In this document: positions 30,799 to 40,032 of the stretch, one piece after another
Numbering within the stretch: the first letter of the stretch is position 1
How the letters are laid out: each line of letters begins with the position of its first letter
The notes under the pieces: generated by a model
What the model was told of the DNA's origin: nothing
Databases searched by the model: none
What the model saw: only the letters and a program-made list of their open reading frames with translations
NCBI RefSeq assembly: GCF_013868155.1
Contig: NZ_JACEOG010000001.1
Coordinates: forward strand, 1,054,001-1,118,000
Origin: Aeromicrobium phoceense
GTDB lineage: Bacteria > Actinomycetota > Actinomycetes > Propionibacteriales > Nocardioidaceae
Direction: 5' to 3'
DNA length: 64,000 bases
Position numbers and translations under genes: made by a program

Positions 30799-31983
30799 AT
30801 GACGACGGTCCAGAGTCCGCCCGCCCGCTTCCGGGCCGGGGGAGAGCGCAACGTGAGGCTGGGCCGGGTGCTCAAGGTCCTCGCCGGGGTACGTGAGGTC
30901 GACGAGCTCCTGATGGCGCGGATCGGACGGGGGTTCACGCAACGCGACGAGCTGGGCGCTCGGCTGGCAGCGGCGATGCGCCTGCCTGCCGGCGATCCCG
31001 AGCGCGTGTCCATGGCGCAGTTCCGCGCCGCGCTGGAGCACGGCATCGACGCCGAGGCGCCGCCCGCGCTCGCGGAGTTCGTGGGGACCTTGCGGGAGGA
31101 CCCGCCCTGGCTCGACCGCGACCTGGTCGAGGAGGGGGCGCGGGTCTTCCGGCGCTTCGGGCGGAACGCGGCCGACGTGCTGCTGCAGCTCTCGCTGATC
31201 GGGGGCTACCGTTTCGGCGGGCCTCCGGACCTGCTCGTGGCGACCGGAGCGCTGGCCGGGGAGAGCACGCAGCGTCGGCTCGCCGAGACCCAGTCGTGGG
31301 CGGTGGCGGTGACGACGGCCGGCGGCCTGGACGTGCACGGCGAGGGCTGGCGCACCACGGCGCACGTGCGGGCGATGCACGCGCTGGTGAACCACACGTT
31401 CGAGCCGCGGTGGGACGTCGAGCGGTGGGGCCTGCCGATCAACCAGGCCGACCAGGCGGGCACGCTCGGCCTGTTCGACGGCACGGTGCTGATCGGTGTG
31501 AAGGCGCTCGGGGTGCCGGTGAGTCAGGACGACTCACGTGCCGTGATGCACCTGTGGAAGTACGTGGGCTGGCTGATGGGTGTTGACGAGCCGTGGCTGG
31601 TGGACTCCGAACGCGAGCGCCAACGGATCAACTACCACGTCGTGCTGGCCCAGGACGGGATCACCGAAGCGGGACCGCAGCTCTCGCAGGACATCATCGC
31701 CGTGCTCGGCCGGTTGCCGCACGGGCGCTGGAAGACCGAGCGCTCACTCAGCATGCTGAGCCTGTTCCTCGGCCGCGAGAGCATGCGTGAGCTCGGACTG
31801 CCGTGGCGACCTCCGTGGGCGCACGTGATGCTCTGGGTGGCCAACTCGGCGCGGCACCGGGTGCTGGGGCGGCTGCCCGGCGGGAAGCGGCGCCTCGAGG
31901 AGAGCGGCGCCCGCGTCGCGCAGAAGATCCTCGCGGAGTACTACGCGTCCGACGACCGCGCCGTGGCCGATCTGCCCAGCTGA
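30799..31983 (+). CDS. Oxygenase MpaB family protein (DUF2236; Lcp-like)
   Basis: A 394-residue protein of the DUF2236 family, which includes the mycophenolate oxygenase MpaB and the rubber oxygenase Lcp, b-type haem enzymes that cleave C=C bonds. The conserved block GWRTTAHVRAMHALVNH (residues ~186-200) carries the Arg, Thr and His expected near the haem. No signal peptide is evident, unlike secreted Lcp, so it may be intracellular. The ATG at 30799 is preferred over a start inside the operator. The divergent TetR gene recalls LcpR-type control. Confidence 0.85.
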   Translation: MTTVQSPPARFRAGGERNVRLGRVLKVLAGVREVDELLMARIGRGFTQRDELGARLAAAMRLPAGDPERVSMAQFRAALEHGIDAEAPPALAEFVGTLREDPPWLDRDLVEEGARVFRRFGRNAADVLLQLSLIGGYRFGGPPDLLVATGALAGESTQRRLAETQSWAVAVTTAGGLDVHGEGWRTTAHVRAMHALVNHTFEPRWDVERWGLPINQADQAGTLGLFDGTVLIGVKALGVPVSQDDSRAVMHLWKYVGWLMGVDEPWLVDSERERQRINYHVVLAQDGITEAGPQLSQDIIAVLGRLPHGRWKTERSLSMLSLFLGRESMRELGLPWRPPWAHVMLWVANSARHRVLGRLPGGKRRLEESGARVAQKILAEYYASDDRAVADLPS

Positions 31984-31995
31984 GCCGCCGAACTC

Positions 31996-33057
31996 TCAGA
32001 CGTAGCGCTCCAGAATGCTGGACTCGGCGAGGCGGGAGAGGCCGTCGCGCACGCCGCGGGCCCGCAGGTCGCCCACGCCCTCGACGGCCTGGAGGTCGTC
32101 GAGGCTGGCGCCCAGCAGGCGCTGCAGCGTGCCGAAGTGCGTGATGAGGCGCTCCACCACCGAGCCGGGCAGGCGCGGGATGCGCGCGAGCAGCCGGTAG
32201 CCGTGCGGCGAGACCGAGGCGTCGAGCGAGTTGCCGTCGCCGATCTGCAGGGCGGCGGCGACGACACCGAGGTCGAGCACCTCCTGCGACTCCAGCGCGG
32301 CCAGCTCGTCGAGGACCTTGACCACCTGGTCGTCGGCGCCGGCGGGCAGGTAGTCGCGCACCACGAGGGTGCGCTCGGACTCGACCCCGCCGACGAGCTC
32401 GTTGAGCTGGAGCGACAGGAGGCGGCCGTCGGAGCCGAGCTCGAGGACGTACATGTCGATCTCGTCGGAGATGCGTCGCACCATCTCGAGGCGCTGGGCC
32501 ACCGCGGTGACGTCGCGGACGGTGACGAGGTCCTCGACCTCGAGCGCCGACAGCGCGTCGGACACCTCGTCGAGGCGGGTGCGGTAGCGCTCGAGCGTCT
32601 GCAGCGCCTGGTTCGCGCGGCTGACGACGACCGTGGGCTCCTCGAGGACGTAGCGCTGGTCGTCCTGGTAGAGCGCGATCGTGTGCATCGACGCCGACAC
32701 GGAGATCACCGGGACGCCGGTCTGGCGGGCCACGCGCTCGGCGGTGCGGTGGCGGGTGCCGGACTCGGTGGTGGGGATCGACGGGTCGGGCATGAGGTGC
32801 ACCGCGGCCCGCATGATCCGCGTGGCCGAGGAGTCCAGGATGATCGCGCCGTCCATCTTCGCCAGCTCGCGGACGCCGGTGGCCGTGAAGGGCACGTCGA
32901 GGGCGAAGCCGCCCGTGGAGATCGAGTCGACGATCCGGTCCTGGCCGATCACGATCAGGGCGCCGGTGCGCCCTCGCATGATGCGCTCGAGTCCCTCACG
33001 CAGCGCCGTTCCGGGCGCGACGGAGGTGAGTGTGGCCCTCAGGTCCGGAACCGCCAC
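31996..33057 (-). CDS. disA: DNA integrity scanning diadenylate cyclase DisA
   Basis: A 353-residue enzyme that makes c-di-AMP from two ATP while scanning DNA. The N-terminal DAC domain carries Asp69-Gly70-Ala71 (KMDGAIILD) and Arg102-His103-Arg104 (GTRHRTAER). A helical spine follows, and residues ~290-353 form the HhH DNA-binding domain (RIPRLPGSVVERLI, LQAVEGVGDLRARGVRDGL). GGGGGAT precedes the GTG. It lies 40 bases after radA, and its likely -10 overlaps the radA stop. Confidence 0.95.
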   Translation of the reverse strand: MAVPDLRATLTSVAPGTALREGLERIMRGRTGALIVIGQDRIVDSISTGGFALDVPFTATGVRELAKMDGAIILDSSATRIMRAAVHLMPDPSIPTTESGTRHRTAERVARQTGVPVISVSASMHTIALYQDDQRYVLEEPTVVVSRANQALQTLERYRTRLDEVSDALSALEVEDLVTVRDVTAVAQRLEMVRRISDEIDMYVLELGSDGRLLSLQLNELVGGVESERTLVVRDYLPAGADDQVVKVLDELAALESQEVLDLGVVAAALQIGDGNSLDASVSPHGYRLLARIPRLPGSVVERLITHFGTLQRLLGASLDDLQAVEGVGDLRARGVRDGLSRLAESSILERYV

Positions 33058-33094
33058 GACATCCCCCGCTCTCGGTCATGGACGTGGTCGCCTC

Positions 33095-33100
33095 ATCCTA
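33095..33100 (-). promoter_or_regulatory. -10 element of disA overlapping the radA stop
   Basis: On the minus strand TAGGAT begins with the radA TAG stop codon and lies 37 bases before the disA GTG, allowing disA its own transcript. Confidence 0.4.
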
Positions 33101-34447
33101 GGGCAGCGCCCGGAGCGCGGCGGCCAGATCTCCGGTTCGCAGCACCTTGAGGCCTACGCGGTCGAGGTTCTCGCTGCCCATGGGGACGATCGCGTGGGTG
33201 AAGCCGATCCGCGCGGCCTCGCGCAGCCGGGCCTCCAGCCCGCGCACGGGACGGACCTCGCCGGCAAGTCCGACCTCGCCGATGGCGACGAGCCCGCCGG
33301 GCAGCGGCGAGCCACCCGCGGCCGAGATGACGGCCAGCGCAACGGCCAGGTCGACCGACGGCTCGTGCAGGCGGGCACCGCCGACCGAGGCGGTGTAGAC
33401 GTCCTGGTTGCCCAGCGAGACACCGGTCTTGCTCAGCACCGCCAGCAGCATCGCGACGCGGGAGGAGTCCAGGCCGCTGGAGGAGCGCCGGGGCGACGGC
33501 GTGGTGGCGGCGACGGTGAGGGCCTGGACCTCGGCCAGCAGCGGCCGGCGCCCCTCCATCGTGACCGTGACGCACGTGCCCGGGACCGGGGACTCGTGAC
33601 GCGAGACGAACAGCCCCGTCGGATCGGGCACCTCGACGATCCCGGCGTCGACGAGGTCGAAGCACCCGATCTCGTCGACCGGGCCGAACCGGTTCTTGGT
33701 GGCGCGCAGCAGCCGCAGCCGGCTGGTGCGGTCGCCCTCGAACTGCAGGACGACGTCGACGAGGTGCTCGAGGACGCGGGGGCCGGCGACCGACCCGTCC
33801 TTGGTGACGTGGCCGACCAGGAGGGTGGCGATGCCCTCGGCCTTGGCGCGCCCGATCACCGTGGCAGCGACCTCACGCACCTGGGTGACACCGCCGGGGA
33901 CGCCCTCGATCGAGGCCGACCCGATGGTCTGGACCGAGTCGACGATCAGCAGGCTGGGCTTGACCGCGTCGATGTGGGTGAGCAGGCCGCCGAGGTCGGT
34001 CTCGGCGGCGAGGAAGAGCTCGTCGGCCAGGGCGCCGGTGCGCTCGGCACGCAGCCGGACCTGGGCGGCGGACTCCTCGCCCGAGACGTACAGCGTGCGG
34101 CGGCCGGCGCGGGCCCAGCGTGCGGCCACCTCGAGCAGCAGCGTGGACTTGCCCACGCCCGGCTCGCCCGCCATCAGCATCACGGCACCGGAGACGACGC
34201 CACCGCCGAGGACGCGGTCGAGCTCGGGGATGCCCGAGCCCACGGAGGCCGCCTCCGTGGCGGTGACCTGGGCGATCGGGACGGCGGGGCTGGAGACCGG
34301 GCCGGCCGTCGTGCGGCCGTTGCGCGAGCTGCCGCCGACGACGTCGACGGTGCCCCACGCCTGGCACTCGCCGCAGCGGCCGACCCACTTGGCGGTGGTC
34401 CAGCCGCACTCGGAGCAGGCGAACGCGGAGGCGGTCTTCGGTGGCAT
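33098..34447 (-). CDS. radA: DNA repair protein RadA
   Basis: A 449-residue RecA-like branch-migration ATPase. A four-cysteine zinc finger (Cys11, Cys14, Cys25, Cys28) opens the protein. Walker A is GEPGVGKSTLL, the RadA-specific KNRFG motif is present, and a Lon-protease-like domain ends it. It helps process recombination intermediates. RadA and DisA are functionally linked in other bacteria. TAGGCT six bases before the ATG indicates a leaderless mRNA. Confidence 0.96.
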   Translation of the reverse strand: MPPKTASAFACSECGWTTAKWVGRCGECQAWGTVDVVGGSSRNGRTTAGPVSSPAVPIAQVTATEAASVGSGIPELDRVLGGGVVSGAVMLMAGEPGVGKSTLLLEVAARWARAGRRTLYVSGEESAAQVRLRAERTGALADELFLAAETDLGGLLTHIDAVKPSLLIVDSVQTIGSASIEGVPGGVTQVREVAATVIGRAKAEGIATLLVGHVTKDGSVAGPRVLEHLVDVVLQFEGDRTSRLRLLRATKNRFGPVDEIGCFDLVDAGIVEVPDPTGLFVSRHESPVPGTCVTVTMEGRRPLLAEVQALTVAATTPSPRRSSSGLDSSRVAMLLAVLSKTGVSLGNQDVYTASVGGARLHEPSVDLAVALAVISAAGGSPLPGGLVAIGEVGLAGEVRPVRGLEARLREAARIGFTHAIVPMGSENLDRVGLKVLRTGDLAAALRALP

Positions 34448-34453
34448 GGAAGG

Positions 34454-34459
34454 AGCCTA
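34454..34459 (-). promoter_or_regulatory. Leaderless -10 element of radA-disA
   Basis: On the minus strand TAGGCT is followed by six bases and the radA ATG at 34447. Confidence 0.5.
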
Positions 34460-34485
34460 GACGCGAGGTCCGACAGACCTCGGGA

Positions 34486-35124
34486 TCAGATGCGGACGGT
34501 CCCGTCGGGCGTCTCGAACTCGGCCGCGAGGATGCCCGGCGCGCCGTTCGGGGCGACCCACCGGACCTCGATCTGCTCGAGGGCGCCGACGGCCGGCTCG
34601 CCCAGCCAGTCGGCCAGGCGCTCGGGGCTTCCGGCGATCTCCAGGCCGACGAGCGCGATCTCGGTCTCGGCCATCTGCGAGGGGTGCTCCTCGGGCGGCA
34701 CGCCCCAGCTCATGACGAACGGCAGCTGCGGATCCGCGCGCATGCCGTGGACGCCGATCTGCTGCCACGTGAGGTTGTAGCCGTCGGGACGGTGGCGGTT
34801 GCCCGGCACGGCGTGACGGCCGATGCGGTGCTCCACGGACGTGATGTCGTCGACCGAGACGCACCAGCCCATCCAGCCGCCGCCGAGCTCGGAGCGTGCC
34901 TTGACGGCCTGGCCGAAGGGTGCCTTGTCGGAGGCGGGGTGCTCGAGCGCCTCGACGACCTCGAGGTACTGACGGTTCCTCAGCGGCAGGATCATGTTGT
35001 TGGTGCCGAAGCGGGGATGGACGCCGCCGGCCTGGAACACGGCGCCGAACTTCTCACTCAGCTCGGTCGTGGTCTCGATGAGACCGGCCGGACCGACTGC
35101 GAACGACAGATGATCGAGGTGCAT
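34486..35124 (-). CDS. VOC (glyoxalase-like) family protein
   Basis: A 212-residue protein resembling the Glyoxalase_3 type of the vicinal oxygen chelate superfamily: LDHLSFAVG at the start, FGTNNMILPLRNRQYLEVVEAL in the middle, repeated beta-alpha-beta-beta-beta units. Metal ligands may include His4 and a Glu of YLEVVE. Substrate and reaction unknown. It is the first gene of a minus-strand run that continues into radA-disA, 39 bases away. Confidence 0.75.
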   Translation of the reverse strand: MHLDHLSFAVGPAGLIETTTELSEKFGAVFQAGGVHPRFGTNNMILPLRNRQYLEVVEALEHPASDKAPFGQAVKARSELGGGWMGWCVSVDDITSVEHRIGRHAVPGNRHRPDGYNLTWQQIGVHGMRADPQLPFVMSWGVPPEEHPSQMAETEIALVGLEIAGSPERLADWLGEPAVGALEQIEVRWVAPNGAPGILAAEFETPDGTVRI

Positions 35125-35166
35125 ACGGCATTGTTGCCCGTCATGTGATCGCGGTCGCAGTCAGGG

Positions 35167-35907
35167 TCACCTTGGGTCGGCGGGGTGCGGCACCGGCCGT
35201 CCCGCCGCGACGAAGCGCTCGCAGTGGACGACGAGCTCGGCGTAGCCGGCCTCGCCCATCAGCGCCGTCAGCTCGGCGCGATTGCCGACGTAGACCGGGT
35301 CGGCAGCCACGTGGGCCTCGGTGTTCGACGAGCAGTACCAGTCGAGGTCGGCGCCGCCCGGGCCCCACCCGGCGCGGGTGTACTCGCCGATGCTGACCTC
35401 GGTGTAGGACGAGCCGTCGCCCGGGTCGACCTCGCGGAACTGACGTCGCAGGGGCAGCTGCCAGCACACGTCGGGCTTCGTCGTGTGGGGCTCGAGGCCG
35501 GTGGCCAGGGCGTGGGCGTGCAGCGCGCAGCCGTAGCCGCCGGGGAAGTCGCGGGAGTTGTGGAAGATGCAGGCGCCGTCCGCGACGCGCGTCTTCAGCT
35601 CGCCGTCCTGGTCGCGCTCGGTCCACCCGTCGCGGTGCCCCAGGTCGTGCAGCTCCCACTCGGTGGGGTCCAGCCGCTCCACGAAGCCGGCCACCCGGGC
35701 GTGGTCGTCCTCGTCGCTGAAGTGGGCCCCGAGGGTGCAGCAGCCCGAGTCGGGGGCGTCCGCGTAGATGCCAGGGCAGCCGGCGCCGAAGATGCAGGTC
35801 CACCGCGACGTGAGCCACGTGAGGTCGCAGCGGAAGACCTCGGTGGCGTCGTCGGGGTTCGCGAACTCCACGAAGGAGCGGGGAAATCCCAGGTCGACCT
35901 CGGGCAC
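35167..35907 (-). CDS. Uncharacterised cysteine-rich protein
   Basis: A 246-residue soluble protein I cannot assign with confidence. Cysteines cluster in [18 protein letters not shown] and GCCTLGAHF (residues ~28-60), with more in [16 protein letters not shown] and PDVCWQLP. The spacing suggests a metal or iron-sulfur site, somewhat like YkgJ/DUF3109-type proteins. The frame is open far upstream; the start is the GTG at 35907 because TACTGT lies six bases before it. It is divergent from an SGNH membrane protein. Confidence 0.65.
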   Translation of the reverse strand: MPEVDLGFPRSFVEFANPDDATEVFRCDLTWLTSRWTCIFGAGCPGIYADAPDSGCCTLGAHFSDEDDHARVAGFVERLDPTEWELHDLGHRDGWTERDQDGELKTRVADGACIFHNSRDFPGGYGCALHAHALATGLEPHTTKPDVCWQLPLRRQFREVDPGDGSSYTEVSIGEYTRAGWGPGGADLDWYCSSNTEAHVAADPVYVGNRAELTALMGEAGYAELVVHCERFVAAGRPVPHPADPR

Positions 35908-35913
35908 GGTCAC

Positions 35914-35919
35914 ACAGTA
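35914..35919 (-). promoter_or_regulatory. Leaderless -10 element of the cysteine-rich gene
   Basis: On the minus strand TACTGT is followed by six bases and the GTG at 35907. Confidence 0.45.
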
Positions 35920-35939
35920 GGTCACGTGGCGGCGCCACG

Positions 35940-35945
35940 TAGGGT
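35940..35945 (+). promoter_or_regulatory. -10 element of the SGNH membrane protein gene
   Basis: TAGGGT is followed by eight bases and GTG 35954 (ATG 35957), 20 bases from the divergent -10. Confidence 0.45.
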
Positions 35946-35953
35946 TGACGAAC

Positions 35954-37942
35954 GTGATGACCGGGGGACGACCCACCACGGCGTGGTGCACGATCGCGGG
36001 CGCCGCGTCGGCGCTCGTCGTGCTCGGCCTGTACTGGCCCGGCCGCCTGCCCGGCGCGGGTGCGGCCACCGAGATCCTGCTGGTCGCCGCCGGCGCGCTG
36101 CTGGGGCACACGCTGCTGGTGGAGCGTGGCCGCCCGCTCGGGCCCGCCCTGGGAGCCGGACTGCGGCTCCTCGTGCCGCCCCTGCTCGTCCTTGTCGCCA
36201 CCGGGCTCGCGGTGCAGCGCTGGGTCGACGTCCGTGCGTGGGACCCCGTGCTGGACGAGGTCCGCGACGCAGCCGTCGCGGCCACCAACATCCGCGGAGT
36301 CGCCGCCGAGTCGCCCGTCTCCCTCTTCTGGATCGTCGCGCTGCTGGTGCAGTCGGCCGCGCTCGTCCTGGTGCTGCGCTGGGTCGCTGGCCGGCTCGCG
36401 AGCGGACTCGGCCTCATCGTGCTCGCGCTGTCGGTCGCTTCGTTCGCCTGGTGGGCGTTCGACCCGGCGGGGCATCTCGGGGCGAGGTTCTGGCCGGTCG
36501 GACTCGGCGTCCTGGTGTCCCTGGCGATGGCCCGGCGGCCCGAGGCGGCCGGGCGGCGGGAGCTCGCGGTCATCGCCTGGCTCACGACGCTGGCCGTGGC
36601 GGGCGTCGCCGTTCTCGGAACGGGCGGGGTGCTGGACACCGTCACGGGCGCCGTGGTCGGCCTCATCCTGGTGCTGAGCGGGCCCGCCCCGGGCTCGCCC
36701 GCGGTCCTGCTCGGCCCGCGGCTGGCCGCCTGGTTCGGCGCCGTCGCCTGGGCCGGTCTGTGCTGGGCGGGCCCCGCGCTGCGGCTCGCGCCCGAGGTGA
36801 TCGGACGCGAGCTCGGCCTGCGCGACCGTGCCTTGCTGCTCCTGATGGTGGGTGCCGTCGCCGTCGCCACGGTGGGCCTGATCGCCGCCGTGCGCGCGCT
36901 CGTCGATCGCGGCGGGGTCTGGGTCGGCGTCGCGGCCGCCTCGGTCCTGGCCGCCTTCCTGGTCACCGTGCCGGGCCTGGGCCGGGTCGAGGCGATCGAG
37001 AGCGACGTCGCCCGGGTCGAGGCCGTGATGACGGCCGACCTGCCCGACTGTCTCGGTGCGATGACGATGGCCGCCGTGAGCGACGGTCGTGACTGCGCCA
37101 ACCCCGAGCTCGACGGCGTCATCCGTCCGCCCCTGAACCGGGCCCGGTGGGACTTCGAGTCCTACCTCGACTGCTGGTCGGACCCGAGCGACGCCGATCT
37201 CGACGTCTGCCAGCTGGGGGAGGACGCGAGTCCGGACCCCGACGTGCCCCGCGTGCTCGTGCTGGGCGACTCCCACGCCCGCGTGCTGCTGGGCGCCTTC
37301 CGCCGCCTCGATGAGCGCGGCGTGATCGAGGTCGACGCCGCGACGAAGGCCAGCTGCGGGTGGAGCACCCTTCCGGTCCTGGACCGCAAGGACACCGAGC
37401 GTGGCCCGCGGTGCGACGTGTGGCGCGGGCGGCTGGCGGACTGGCTGGTCGACCACGTCCAGGACTACGACGTCGTCGTCACCACCGCGTACAACGGCCG
37501 GATGAAGGGCCCGGACGCCCGCCAGGTGGCCAGCCACGTGGAGGCCTGGAAGCCGGTGGTCGAGGCGGGCGTGCCGGTCGTGGCGCTGCGCGACAACCCG
37601 CGGCTCGAGGAGGACACCCTGGACTGCCTGACCGAGCTCGACTCGCGCGAGTGGTCGAGGTGCGACGTCCCGGTCGAGGACCTCGTCCCGGAGTTCGATC
37701 CCTTCGAGCCGGCGGCGGAGCAGCTCGAGGGCGCCCACTTCGTCGACACCAGGCCCCTGTTCTGTGTCGACGGCCGGTGCCCGGCCGTGATCGGCGGGGT
37801 CAACGTCTACCGCGACTACAACCACGTCTCGGCGACCTATTCGGCCACGCTGGCGCCGGTCCTCTACCGCGAGATCGCCCGCACCGGGGTGTTCGAGCCG
37901 CGGTGGACCGCTGCGCAGGCGGTCGCCTCGATGTCAGACTGA
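35954..37942 (+). CDS. Membrane protein with degenerate acyltransferase-3 domain and intact SGNH domain
   Basis: A 662-residue protein built like the acyltransferase-3/SGNH protein at 55616. Residues 1-~350 form about ten hydrophobic helices and keep WPGRL near residue 27. The catalytic residues of that family are gone: the intact copy has GFHLWPGRL, RARRLLPA and SVEEQFYLVWP, this one has [17 protein letters not shown] and [10 protein letters not shown]. The extracytoplasmic SGNH domain keeps the nucleophile block LGDSHA (about residue 436) and the Asp-His pair in YRDYNHVS (about 619). It may still transfer or remove acyl groups on an envelope glycan but should not move acyl groups across the membrane itself. 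Confidence 0.75.
   Translation: MMTGGRPTTAWCTIAGAASALVVLGLYWPGRLPGAGAATEILLVAAGALLGHTLLVERGRPLGPALGAGLRLLVPPLLVLVATGLAVQRWVDVRAWDPVLDEVRDAAVAATNIRGVAAESPVSLFWIVALLVQSAALVLVLRWVAGRLASGLGLIVLALSVASFAWWAFDPAGHLGARFWPVGLGVLVSLAMARRPEAAGRRELAVIAWLTTLAVAGVAVLGTGGVLDTVTGAVVGLILVLSGPAPGSPAVLLGPRLAAWFGAVAWAGLCWAGPALRLAPEVIGRELGLRDRALLLLMVGAVAVATVGLIAAVRALVDRGGVWVGVAAASVLAAFLVTVPGLGRVEAIESDVARVEAVMTADLPDCLGAMTMAAVSDGRDCANPELDGVIRPPLNRARWDFESYLDCWSDPSDADLDVCQLGEDASPDPDVPRVLVLGDSHARVLLGAFRRLDERGVIEVDAATKASCGWSTLPVLDRKDTERGPRCDVWRGRLADWLVDHVQDYDVVVTTAYNGRMKGPDARQVASHVEAWKPVVEAGVPVVALRDNPRLEEDTLDCLTELDSREWSRCDVPVEDLVPEFDPFEPAAEQLEGAHFVDTRPLFCVDGRCPAVIGGVNVYRDYNHVSATYSATLAPVLYREIARTGVFEPRWTAAQAVASMSD
37935..37940 (+). 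promoter_or_regulatory. Possible leaderless -10 element of ppx
   Basis: CAGACT is followed by six bases and ATG 37947; it lies in the last codons of the upstream gene. Confidence 0.3.
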
Positions 37943-37946
37943 GCCC

Positions 37947-38858
37947 ATGCGCATCGGCGTCCTCGACATCGGTTCCAACACCGGGCACCTGCTCATCGTC
38001 GACGCCTTCCGGGGCGGACCGCCGGTGCCGGCCCACTCCTTCAGCGAGCCACTGCGGCTCGCGGAGAACCTCGACACCGACGGTCACCTCACCCGCGAGG
38101 GCATCGACCGGCTCGCCAAGTACGTGGTCGAGGCGGGCTCGCAGGCCGAGGACAAGGGCGCCGAGCGCGTGCTGGCCTTCGCCACCTCGGCGGTGCGCGA
38201 GGCGGGCAACGCCGACGAGGTCATCGCCCGCGTCGCCGAGGCCAGCGGCATCCAGCTGCAGATCCTCCCCGGCGACGACGAGGCGCGACTGACGTTCCTC
38301 GCGGTGCGCCGCTGGTTCGGCTGGTCTTCGGGCCGTCTGGGAGTGTTCGACATCGGCGGGGGCTCGCTCGAGCTCGCGGTCGGGTCGGACGAGACGCCCG
38401 ACACCGCGACGTCGCTGCCCCTCGGAGCCGGCCGACTCACCCGCGAGTGGCTCGACCGGGGTCTCGACCACGACGACCTGCGCCGTGAGGTGCGACGCGA
38501 GATCGGTGCCGTCGCCGGCCCGCTGCTGCGGGGCGGGCCCTTCGACCAGGCGGTCGCGACGAGCAAGACCTTCCGCTCGCTGGCGCGGATGTGCGGTGCT
38601 GCCCCGTCGGGCGACGGCCCCTACGTGCGTCGCACCCTGAAGCACCGCGACCTCGTCGAGCTGGGCCAGGAGCTGCGGGTCGCGTCCGACGAGCAGATCG
38701 CCGCGATGCCCGGCGTGTCCGCCCTGCGCGCGCACCAGATGCGAGCGGGCGCCGTGGTGGCCGAGGCGACGATGGAGCTCTTCGGACTGGAGGAGCTGCT
38801 CATCTGTCCGTGGGCCCTGCGCGAGGGTGTGCTGATCGAGTACCTGGACCACATGTGA
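37947..38858 (+). CDS. ppx: Ppx/GppA family exopolyphosphatase
   Basis: A 303-residue phosphatase of the ASKHA fold, short form without the C-terminal HD domain, like mycobacterial Ppx1. Motifs: [12 protein letters not shown] at the N-terminus, FATSAVREA, and [13 protein letters not shown]. It releases phosphate from polyphosphate or hydrolyses pppGpp. It starts four bases after the SGNH gene. Confidence 0.92.
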   Translation: MRIGVLDIGSNTGHLLIVDAFRGGPPVPAHSFSEPLRLAENLDTDGHLTREGIDRLAKYVVEAGSQAEDKGAERVLAFATSAVREAGNADEVIARVAEASGIQLQILPGDDEARLTFLAVRRWFGWSSGRLGVFDIGGGSLELAVGSDETPDTATSLPLGAGRLTREWLDRGLDHDDLRREVRREIGAVAGPLLRGGPFDQAVATSKTFRSLARMCGAAPSGDGPYVRRTLKHRDLVELGQELRVASDEQIAAMPGVSALRAHQMRAGAVVAEATMELFGLEELLICPWALREGVLIEYLDHM

Positions 38859-38870
38859 CCAGCACCGCTC

Positions 38871-38876
38871 TAGGCT
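38871..38876 (+). promoter_or_regulatory. Leaderless -10 element (sugar phosphate isomerase gene)
   Basis: TAGGCT is followed by seven bases and GTG 38884. Confidence 0.5.
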
Positions 38877-38883
38877 GGGAGTC

Positions 38884-39678
38884 GTGAGCACGCGCTCGAG
38901 CGACCCGATGGTCTCGCTGTCCACGTCGTCGGTCTATCCCGAGGGCACGGCAGCCGGCTTCGCGACCGCGGCGCGGCTGGGCTACGACGGGGTCGAGGTG
39001 ATGGTGGGCCTCGACGAGGTCAGCGCCGACACCACCGCGATCAAGGCCCTGGCGTCGTCGCACGACATCCCCGTGGTCTCGATCCACGCGCCCTGCCTGC
39101 TGGTGACGCAGCGCGTGTGGGGCACCGACCCGTGGGGCAAGCTGCACCGCAGCGCCGAGATGGCGCTCGACGTCGGCGCCGACACCGTGGTGGTGCACCC
39201 GCCCTTCCGCTGGCAGCGCGAGTACGCCCGCGGCTTCGTCGAGGGCATCACCCGGCTCGAGGACGAGTACGACGTGGCGTTCGCGGTGGAGAACATGTAC
39301 CCGTGGCGCTCGGGCAAGCGCGAGTTCCAGGCCTACGCGCCCGGGTGGGACCCGGTGCCCTTCGAGTACGAGAACGTCACGGTGGACTTCTCGCACAGCG
39401 CCACCTCGCGGATCGACTCCATGCAGCTCATCGACGACCTGGGCGACCGACTGGCGCACATCCACCTCGCCGACGGATCCGGGTCGATGAAGGACGAGCA
39501 CCTCATCCCCGGCCGCGGCACGCAGGGGTGCGACAAGCTGCTGGGCCACCTCGCCGACCGCGGCTTCACCGGCCATGTCGTGGTGGAGGTCAACACCCGC
39601 AAGGCGGCCGACCGCGACGCGGACCTGCTGGAGGCCTTGGCCTACGCGCGGCTGCACCTGGCGCCCACGCCCGTCTGA
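38884..39678 (+). CDS. Sugar phosphate isomerase/epimerase family protein (TIM barrel)
   Basis: A 264-residue AP-endonuclease-2-type TIM barrel. Barrel strands carry likely metal ligands: [47 protein letters not shown] and VVVEVNT. The same kind of gene follows ppx in mycobacteria (Rv0498). The substrate is unknown; isomerases and endonucleases share this fold. Confidence 0.85.
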   Translation: MSTRSSDPMVSLSTSSVYPEGTAAGFATAARLGYDGVEVMVGLDEVSADTTAIKALASSHDIPVVSIHAPCLLVTQRVWGTDPWGKLHRSAEMALDVGADTVVVHPPFRWQREYARGFVEGITRLEDEYDVAFAVENMYPWRSGKREFQAYAPGWDPVPFEYENVTVDFSHSATSRIDSMQLIDDLGDRLAHIHLADGSGSMKDEHLIPGRGTQGCDKLLGHLADRGFTGHVVVEVNTRKAADRDADLLEALAYARLHLAPTPV

Positions 39679-39684
39679 GCCGGG

Positions 39685-40032
39685 TCAGGACCGCTGGGCG
39701 ACGCAGAACTCGTTGCCGGCCGGGTCGGTGAGCGTGACCCACCGGAAGTTCTCGTCGCCGCGCTCGGCGACCAGGCCGGCACCGGCCTCGCGCAGCCGGG
39801 CGACCTCGGTGTCGAGGTCGTCGGTGAGCACGTCGAGGTGCAGGCGGTTCTTGCCCGGCGTGGGGTCCTCCACCTTCTGGAAGGCCAGCGTGGGGCTGTC
39901 GGGCACGGAGACGATGACGTACCAGCCGTCGTTCTCCTCGGTGATGGTGCCGCCGGTCTGCTCGGCCCACCAGGTGGCCAACGCCGTGGCGTCGGTCGTG
40001 TCGCACGTGATCATCGCTGGAGTGACAGTCAT
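39685..40032 (-). CDS. VOC family protein
   Basis: A 115-residue single-domain glyoxalase-fold protein (TCDTTDATALATWWAEQTGG; NRLHLDVLTDDLD; LTDPAGNEFCVAQ). His and Glu in HLDV and GNEF are in the usual metal-binding places. Function unknown; small VOC proteins often give antibiotic resistance or detoxify aldehydes. Its ATG overlaps the stop of the upstream symporter gene (ATGA), yet TAGCGT six bases before suggests an additional own promoter. Confidence 0.85.
   Translation of the reverse strand: MTVTPAMITCDTTDATALATWWAEQTGGTITEENDGWYVIVSVPDSPTLAFQKVEDPTPGKNRLHLDVLTDDLDTEVARLREAGAGLVAERGDENFRWVTLTDPAGNEFCVAQRS

Noticed and set aside
35908..37825. Minus-strand frames opposite the SGNH membrane protein
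   Set aside because: Compositional shadows rich in Arg, Pro, Thr and Ser; the plus strand carries the membrane helices and SGNH motifs.
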